Shown: piece after piece, positions 60,047-64,000 of the stretch
How the letters are laid out: each line of letters begins with the position of its first letter
Numbering within the stretch: position 1 is the stretch's first letter
DNA from: Mycolicibacterium sp. P9-22
GTDB lineage: Bacteria > Actinomycetota > Actinomycetes > Mycobacteriales > Mycobacteriaceae
Direction: 5' to 3'
Assembly: GCF_008329585.1 (NCBI RefSeq)
Contig: NZ_NPKP01000007.1
Location: 248,001-312,000, forward strand
DNA: 64,000 bases
The notes under the pieces: model-generated
The model's input: the letters and a program-made list of their open reading frames with translations, nothing else
Told to the model about the DNA's origin: nothing
Databases searched by the model: none
Translations under genes and position numbers: made by a program

Positions 60047-60928
60047 TTAGGTCAAACCATTACGACTCTGCATGAGGAAGTCGGCAAGGCGGCGTGCCGT
60101 CGGCGCCATGTCACGGTCCGGGCTCCAGGTGAGCCCGATCTGCCGTTTGGCCGTCGCCTCGGTCAGCGGAATGTAGGCCGCCCCGGGCTCGGCACGTTCC
60201 GGGCGGGGGACCGGCACCACCGCGACACCGAACCCCGCCGCCACCAGCCCTTCCATCGTCGGGATCTCCATCGCCTCGAACACCACGGGCGGGGAGATGC
60301 CCGCTTCCAGGCACAGTTCGTCGGTGAGCAGCCTCAGTCCGAACCCGGGCCGCAGTGCCACGAAAGGCTCGTCGGCGGCATCGGCCATCCGGATCCGGGT
60401 CCGGCCGGCGAAGCGATGCCCCATGGGCACCGCCAGGCACAGCCGCTCGACGAACAGCACCCGCCAGGGATGGCCGTCCGGCCGCGGTGAGGTGATCGCG
60501 AGATCGGCCTGGCCGTTGGTGAGTCGTTCCTGGATCGCGTGCGCTGGGCCCTGGAACAGCTCGAACTGCACGCGCGGGGCCTCGGCGCGGAACCGGCGCA
60601 GCAGGTCGGGGACGAAACCGCCGGCCTGGGAATGCAGGAACGCCAGCCGCACCGTGCCGGTCTCCGGATCACGCAGTGCGGCGATACGTTCAGTGGCCGA
60701 ACGCATTTCATCGATGCTCCGGGAGGCGTGCTCCAGCAGGATCCGGCCGTAGCTGTTGAGTTGCAACCGGCGGTTGAGGCGGTCGAACAGCGGTGCCCCG
60801 ACCTGCGCCTCCAGCCGAGCAAGCGCCCGCGACAGCGTGGGCTGGCTGATCCCCAGCTCGGCTGCCGCGTCGGTGACGTGCTCGATCTCGGCGAGCGTCA
60901 CGAACCATTGCAACTCTTCGATGTTCAC
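60047..60928 (-). CDS. LysR-family regulator
   Basis: 293 residues from GTG 60928, with GAGAGGTGG upstream. The helix-turn-helix is HVTDAAAELGISQPTLSRAL (about 19-38), then the linker helix RLEAQVGAPLFDRLNRRLQL. The effector domain (about 90-290) includes VRLAFLHSQAGGFVPDLL and GLVAAGFGVAVVPVPRPERA. It likely controls the adjacent MFS gene. It is divergent from the alpha/beta hydrolase gene 120 bases away, which could be a second target. Confidence 0.88.
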   Translation of the reverse strand: MNIEELQWFVTLAEIEHVTDAAAELGISQPTLSRALARLEAQVGAPLFDRLNRRLQLNSYGRILLEHASRSIDEMRSATERIAALRDPETGTVRLAFLHSQAGGFVPDLLRRFRAEAPRVQFELFQGPAHAIQERLTNGQADLAITSPRPDGHPWRVLFVERLCLAVPMGHRFAGRTRIRMADAADEPFVALRPGFGLRLLTDELCLEAGISPPVVFEAMEIPTMEGLVAAGFGVAVVPVPRPERAEPGAAYIPLTEATAKRQIGLTWSPDRDMAPTARRLADFLMQSRNGLT

Positions 60929-61047
60929 TGCCACCACCTCTCCCGCACCGAATCCTGCCACCCAGGGGCGCTCCCGCCGCGCGTTGCCGGACGTCCGGGG
61001 AGTAAATCCGTCGCGCTGGAAACACATGGGACGCTACCGTGCCAGGG

Positions 61048-61944
61048 ATGAAGCTCCGGATGGCCGCGGTGGCGCTCGTCGTGCTCGTCATCGCGGCACT
61101 GGTGAACGCGTTCGCGGTGACCAGTGCGACCCGGGCCGCCGAGTCGTTCGCCGGTGGCCGTGTGCTGGAACTCGATGGCCCCGACCTGAATGTCCGCGAG
61201 TACGGACCGGTCGGCGCGCGCACCATCGTGCTGCTGCACGGATATTCGGCGTCCATCCAATGGTGGGAGGCGGTGGCGTCGCGGTTGGCGGGTGACCGAC
61301 GCGTCATCGCCATCGACCTCGTCGGCCACGGAGGTTCCGAGGCGCCGGGCGATCCGCAACAGTTCCAGCCCGACGGTCAGGCGGCCGCGGTACGCAAAGC
61401 GTTGAGCGCTTTGGGTGTTCGACAGGCGGTTCTGATCGGCCACTCGATGGGCGGCAGTGTCGCATCGGTGCTGGCGGACCGGTACCCGGAAGTGGTGGAA
61501 CGAGTGGTGATCTCGGATACGCCCGCCGACAATGATCTGGCGGCCATGCCGCTGCTGGGAAAGATGGTGTGCTGGCCGCTGATGGGCCCTGCGATGGATC
61601 ACTTTCGCCGGGTGCCGGTGATCACCGGGAGTTCGTTGCAGGCCGGCTTCGCGGCGGATTTCCCGGTGCCGCAATTCGCCTACCGGTCACTGGAACGGCT
61701 CACCTACCAGGGCGTGTGTGACTCCAAAGAGGGCACACCCACTTCGGTTGCGGATACGTTGACCGACCTCGGCAAGCCGGTGCTGGTTGTCTGGGGTGAG
61801 ACGGACGTGCTCACGCCGACGGCCGCCAACGTCACGCGGTATGCCGCGGCAGGCCTGTCCCCGCGCATCATACCCGGGGCGGGGCACAGCCCGATGGTGG
61901 AGAAACCCGATGAATTCCTCAGCGCCATCAGGGATTTTGTGTGA
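61048..61944 (+). CDS. Alpha/beta-hydrolase with N-terminal anchor
   Basis: 298 residues from ATG 61048; a GTG nine bases earlier is possible. Residues 1-28 are a signal peptide or anchor (RMAAVALVVLVIAALVNAFA). The hydrolase core has IVLLHGYSASIQWWEAV (HG oxyanion region, about 66-82), GHSMGGSVA with the Ser nucleophile (about 131-139), WGETDVLTP with the acid Asp, and GAGHSPMVE with the His. It could be an exported lipase, epoxide hydrolase or C-C hydrolase. Next to it is a remnant of a second hydrolase on the other strand. Confidence 0.85.
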   Translation: MKLRMAAVALVVLVIAALVNAFAVTSATRAAESFAGGRVLELDGPDLNVREYGPVGARTIVLLHGYSASIQWWEAVASRLAGDRRVIAIDLVGHGGSEAPGDPQQFQPDGQAAAVRKALSALGVRQAVLIGHSMGGSVASVLADRYPEVVERVVISDTPADNDLAAMPLLGKMVCWPLMGPAMDHFRRVPVITGSSLQAGFAADFPVPQFAYRSLERLTYQGVCDSKEGTPTSVADTLTDLGKPVLVVWGETDVLTPTAANVTRYAAAGLSPRIIPGAGHSPMVEKPDEFLSAIRDFV

Positions 61945-62175
61945 TGAACCGGTGGTCTGTGAGGAAGTTCAAAAGCAGTCCCGCCAGTAGATCGGGACGA
62001 TCCTCCGGTATCCAGCTATAGGAATCCGGCACCGTCTCCCACCGGGCATGTGGGATGGTCTCGGCCAGGCGCCGCGCACCGGCTTCGGAGAACACGCGGT
62101 CCTTGGCCGGCCACACCAAGAGCGCTGGATGTGGGTGGTCCACGCGCCCGTCGGCCCGGCGCAGCTCGAGGCCGG
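61928..62175 (-). pseudogene. 3' remnant of an alpha/beta-hydrolase gene
   Basis: About 80 codons with ALLVWPAKDRVFSEAGARRL, AETIPHARWETVPDSYSWIP and EDRPDLLAGLLLNFL, the last strand/helix part of a dehalogenase- or esterase-type alpha/beta-hydrolase, with the acid Asp of WPAKDRVF; the His of the catalytic set is replaced by Ser-Tyr (PDSYSWI). The first two thirds of the gene are missing. Upstream, from about 62175, the sequence turns into a tetR remnant on the plus strand. Confidence 0.7.
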
Positions 62176-62179
62176 CCTT

Positions 62180-62499
62180 CAGCATTCCTGGACGGCTGCC
62201 TGGACCCGACCGTCGCACGTATCAGCATTGTGGAAGCGCCTGTCGCACTGGGTTTCACCCAGATGCGCGAGATCGACAATCACAATTATCTGGAGGCCCT
62301 ACAGGCGATCCTGCAGGAAGCGATGGATCGCGGGGCACTGCGGCGGCTTCCGGTCGCAACGCTGGCGGCCATGCTCATCGGCGCACTGGATGAGGCGGCG
62401 CTGCTCATCGCCTCCGCCGAGGACCCGGTCGCAGCATGTGCCGAGGCCGGGGCCGCGGCTTCGGCACTGGTGGCCGGGTTGTTCGCGGCTACTCGGTGA
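62180..62499 (+). pseudogene. 3' remnant of a tetR gene
   Basis: About 105 codons with FLDGCLDPTVARISIVEAPV, ALGFTQMREIDNHNYLEALQ, AILQEAMDRGALRRLPVATL and AAMLIGALDEAALLIASAED, the C-terminal ligand domain of a TetR protein common in actinobacteria. The helix-turn-helix half is missing; the reading frame upstream of about 62180 is the antisense of the hydrolase remnant. Its TGA (62497-62499) lies inside the first copy of the 68-bp repeat. Confidence 0.7.
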
Positions 62500-62681
62500 G
62501 TCCGCGGGCGATGACCAACCGCTGAATCGGGTTCGGTGCCCTCAAACGGCTGGTGACTACTCGGTCAGTCCGCGGGCGATGACCAGCCGCTGAGTCTGGT
62601 TCGGTGCCCTCAAACGGCTGGTGACTACTCGGTCAGTCCGCGTGCGATGACCAACCGCTGAATCTGATTGGTGCCCTCAAA
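62489..62681. repeat. 68-bp tandem repeat, two extra copies of an acyl-CoA dehydrogenase gene end
   Basis: Copies begin with CTACTCGG at 62489, 62557 and 62625, exactly 68 bases apart. The third, 62625-62681, is the real 3' end of the acyl-CoA dehydrogenase gene (minus strand, stop at 62625). The first two carry the same stop and last 18 or so codons but with one extra base in the GTNQ codons, plus a shared 11-base spacer (ACGGCTGGTGA). Confidence 0.92.
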
Positions 62682-63764
62682 GATTTGCGTGATCTTTGCT
62701 TCCCGCATATACCGTTCGGCGCGGAAATCGCGGGTGTAGCCGACTCCTCCGAGCACCTGGACGGCGTCGGTGGTGACCCGCATGGCGGCGTCGGTGGCGA
62801 CCAGTTTCGCGACGCTGGCCTGCGTCGAGTACGGCAAGCCCAGATCGCGGCGTCGCGCGGCATCCAGGTACGTGGCGCGGGCGCTGATGACCGCCGCCGC
62901 CATATCGGCCAGCAGGAAACCCAGGCCCTGGTGGTCGATGATCTTGCGGCCGAACGTCGTTCGCTCGTTCGCGTATCGTGTCGCGTCATCGAGTGCGGCC
63001 TGGGCGATGCCGACCGCCACCGCCGCAATACCCAGCCGGCCCGAATCCAACGCGGAGAAGGCGATCGAAAGTCCTTGTCCCTCGGCACCGATCAGCCGGT
63101 CGGCGTCGATGCGGGCATTGTCGTAGAACGCCGCAGTGGTGGGTACCGCGTGCAGACCCATCTTCTCCTCGGGTTTGCCGAAGGTCAGACCGTCCAGAGC
63201 GCCGGGAATCAGGAAGCAGCTGATCCCCTTCGAGCCTTCGCCGGTGCGCGCGAACAGGGTGTAGAAGTCCGCGACGCCACCGTGGGTGATCCAGGATTTC
63301 GATCCGTTGAGGATGTAGCCGTCCCCGTCGGAGGCCGCGGCACACCGCAGCGCAGCGGCGTCGGAGCCGGCCTGTGGCTCCGACAGGCTGTACGCACCGA
63401 TCTGATCACCGGAGAGCATCCCGGGCAGCCAGCGTCGCTTCTGTTCGTCGGTGCCGAAGGTCAGCAGCGGGTGCGAGGACAGGCTGTGCACGCTCACCGC
63501 GACGGCGACGGCTGCCCAGCGCGCCGCGATCTCCTCGAGCACCTGCAGGTACACCTCGAAGGGCTGCCCGCCGCCGCCCCACTCCTCGGGCTGCGGCAGG
63601 CTCAGCAGCCCGGCGGCGCCGAGTTGCGCGAACACCCCGTCGGGATAGGTTTCGGCCTTCTCGTGGCCATCGACGATCGGGTCGAGCAGCTTGTCGGCGA
63701 TATCGCGGGTCAGCGCGATGAGGTCATTCGCCTCGTCGGAAGGAAGCAGACGGTCGACGGGCAC
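62625..63764 (-). CDS. Acyl-CoA dehydrogenase
   Basis: 379 residues from GTG 63764, eight bases after GAGAGG; the frame is open to a TTG at 63794. IGAYSLSEPQAGSDAAALRC (about 122-141) and KSWITHGGVADFYTLFAR bind FAD, then TTFGRKIIDHQGLGFLLADM and QVLGGVGYTRDFRAERYMRE, ITQIFEGTNQIQRLVIARGL. The catalytic Glu is in FEGTNQ, as in short- and medium-chain dehydrogenases. It starts beta-oxidation of an acyl-CoA. Its last codons are also found twice as downstream repeats. It is divergent from a tetR gene at the window end, which likely regulates it. Confidence 0.93.
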   Translation of the reverse strand: MPVDRLLPSDEANDLIALTRDIADKLLDPIVDGHEKAETYPDGVFAQLGAAGLLSLPQPEEWGGGGQPFEVYLQVLEEIAARWAAVAVAVSVHSLSSHPLLTFGTDEQKRRWLPGMLSGDQIGAYSLSEPQAGSDAAALRCAAASDGDGYILNGSKSWITHGGVADFYTLFARTGEGSKGISCFLIPGALDGLTFGKPEEKMGLHAVPTTAAFYDNARIDADRLIGAEGQGLSIAFSALDSGRLGIAAVAVGIAQAALDDATRYANERTTFGRKIIDHQGLGFLLADMAAAVISARATYLDAARRRDLGLPYSTQASVAKLVATDAAMRVTTDAVQVLGGVGYTRDFRAERYMREAKITQIFEGTNQIQRLVIARGLTE

Positions 63765-63786
63765 AGTAGTCACCTCTCGCGAAACG

Positions 63787-63845
63787 GTACTCAAAGCGGT
63801 CTAGCAGTATCCTCAAAAGAGTACTGGACGGCGGCGTGCAGTACT
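63787..63845. promoter_or_regulatory. Inverted repeats between the acyl-CoA dehydrogenase gene and tetR
   Basis: AGTACTG (63820-63826) and CAGTACT (63839-63845) are exact reverse complements with a 12-base gap, and GTACTC (63787-63792) with GAGTAC (63819-63824) form a second pair. Both lie in the 89-base gap between divergent genes. They are candidate operators for the TetR protein. Confidence 0.6.
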
Positions 63846-63853
63846 ATCGCGGT

Positions 63854-64000
63854 ATGTCCGACCTGCTAGACGGTGGTTTCGCGACGCGGCGGCAAACCAG
63901 GCTGTTCGATGACCTGCTGGCGCTGTTCCTGCAGGAAGGCTTCAGCCGTGTGACGCTCGACGACATCGCGTCCCGGCTGCGGTGTTCGAAATCGACGCTC
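63854..64000 (+). CDS. TetR-family repressor, N-terminal part (cut by window end)
   Basis: 49 residues from ATG 63854 to the window edge. RRQTRLFDDLLALFLQEGFS, then RVTLDDIASRLRCSKSTL, is the TetR helix-turn-helix. The ligand domain lies outside the window. Divergent from the acyl-CoA dehydrogenase gene, with paired inverted repeats between them. Confidence 0.85.
   Translation, partial: MSDLLDGGFATRRQTRLFDDLLALFLQEGFSRVTLDDIASRLRCSKSTL

Noticed and set aside
62489..62692. Insertion-sequence end or attachment site
   Set aside because: The repeated unit is derived from the neighbouring gene end, has no inverted ends, and no transposase or integrase gene is near.

Overview
The window is high-G+C actinobacterial DNA with a gene on almost every kilobase. 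It carries a complete ESX-1 type VII secretion locus with PE, PPE and Esx substrates, whiB6, a furA-katG pair, and a block in the order of M. tuberculosis Rv0144-Rv0154. This points to a Mycobacterium; the fructose phosphotransferase genes, the compact ESX-1 locus and the many TetR/pirin/acyl-CoA genes suggest a fast-growing, environmental Mycolicibacterium. The species cannot be named from the sequence alone.

Layout. Bases 1-6.3 kb are an accessory patch: a cut-off methyltransferase, a small cupin, a frameshifted immunity-like gene, two tandem LppU-like membrane proteins, a GAP-family exporter, a truncated MPT64-like gene and small secreted or membrane proteins. 6.3-19.4 kb is metabolic and stress-related: GNAT, SIMPL protein, secreted lipase, furA-katG, DUF808 protein, a tetR-crotonase operon with a perfect palindromic operator, a tetR divergent from a molybdopterin oxidoreductase (as Rv0196-Rv0197), a flavin/F420 protein, a pirin and a secreted protein.

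19.4-41.5 kb is the ESX-1 region: whiB6 (minus), a protein with a helix-turn-helix at each end, an EspI-like ATPase (minus), then espG1-espH-eccA1-eccB1-eccCa1-[micro-ORF]-eccCb1-PE35-PPE68-esxB-esxA-espI-eccD1 on plus, meeting espL-espB-eccE1-mycP1 on minus. espE, espF, espJ and espK are absent from their usual places. EccB/Ca/Cb/D/E with MycP form the membrane channel, EccA and EspG are cytosolic chaperone/ATPase parts, and Esx, PE/PPE and EspB proteins are the cargo. WhiB6 and the two-HTH protein are likely local regulators.

41.7-47.5 kb is a fructose PTS: ptsH-fruA-fruK-fruR on minus, divergent from ptsI, with the two promoters back to back. 47.5-50 kb holds a tiny membrane protein, rtcB and a second pirin. 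50-58.3 kb follows the Rv0144-Rv0154 order (tetR, methyltransferase, aldehyde dehydrogenase, SDR, quinone oxidoreductase, ptpB, fadE2) with a HAD dehalogenase and a DUF456 protein inserted. 58.3-64 kb has an NTF2-like protein, an MFS transporter, a LysR regulator, an alpha/beta hydrolase, a deletion scar joining two gene remnants, a 68-bp tandem repeat copied from the end of an acyl-CoA dehydrogenase gene, that gene, and a divergent tetR cut by the window end.

Most notable: a triplicated translation-start unit between eccCa1 and eccCb1 that forms a 36-codon repeat ORF; the two-HTH regulator / EspI-like ATPase / 24-codon ORF set where espE-espF usually sit; a long hairpin between esxA and espI; and the abutting fru/ptsI promoters.
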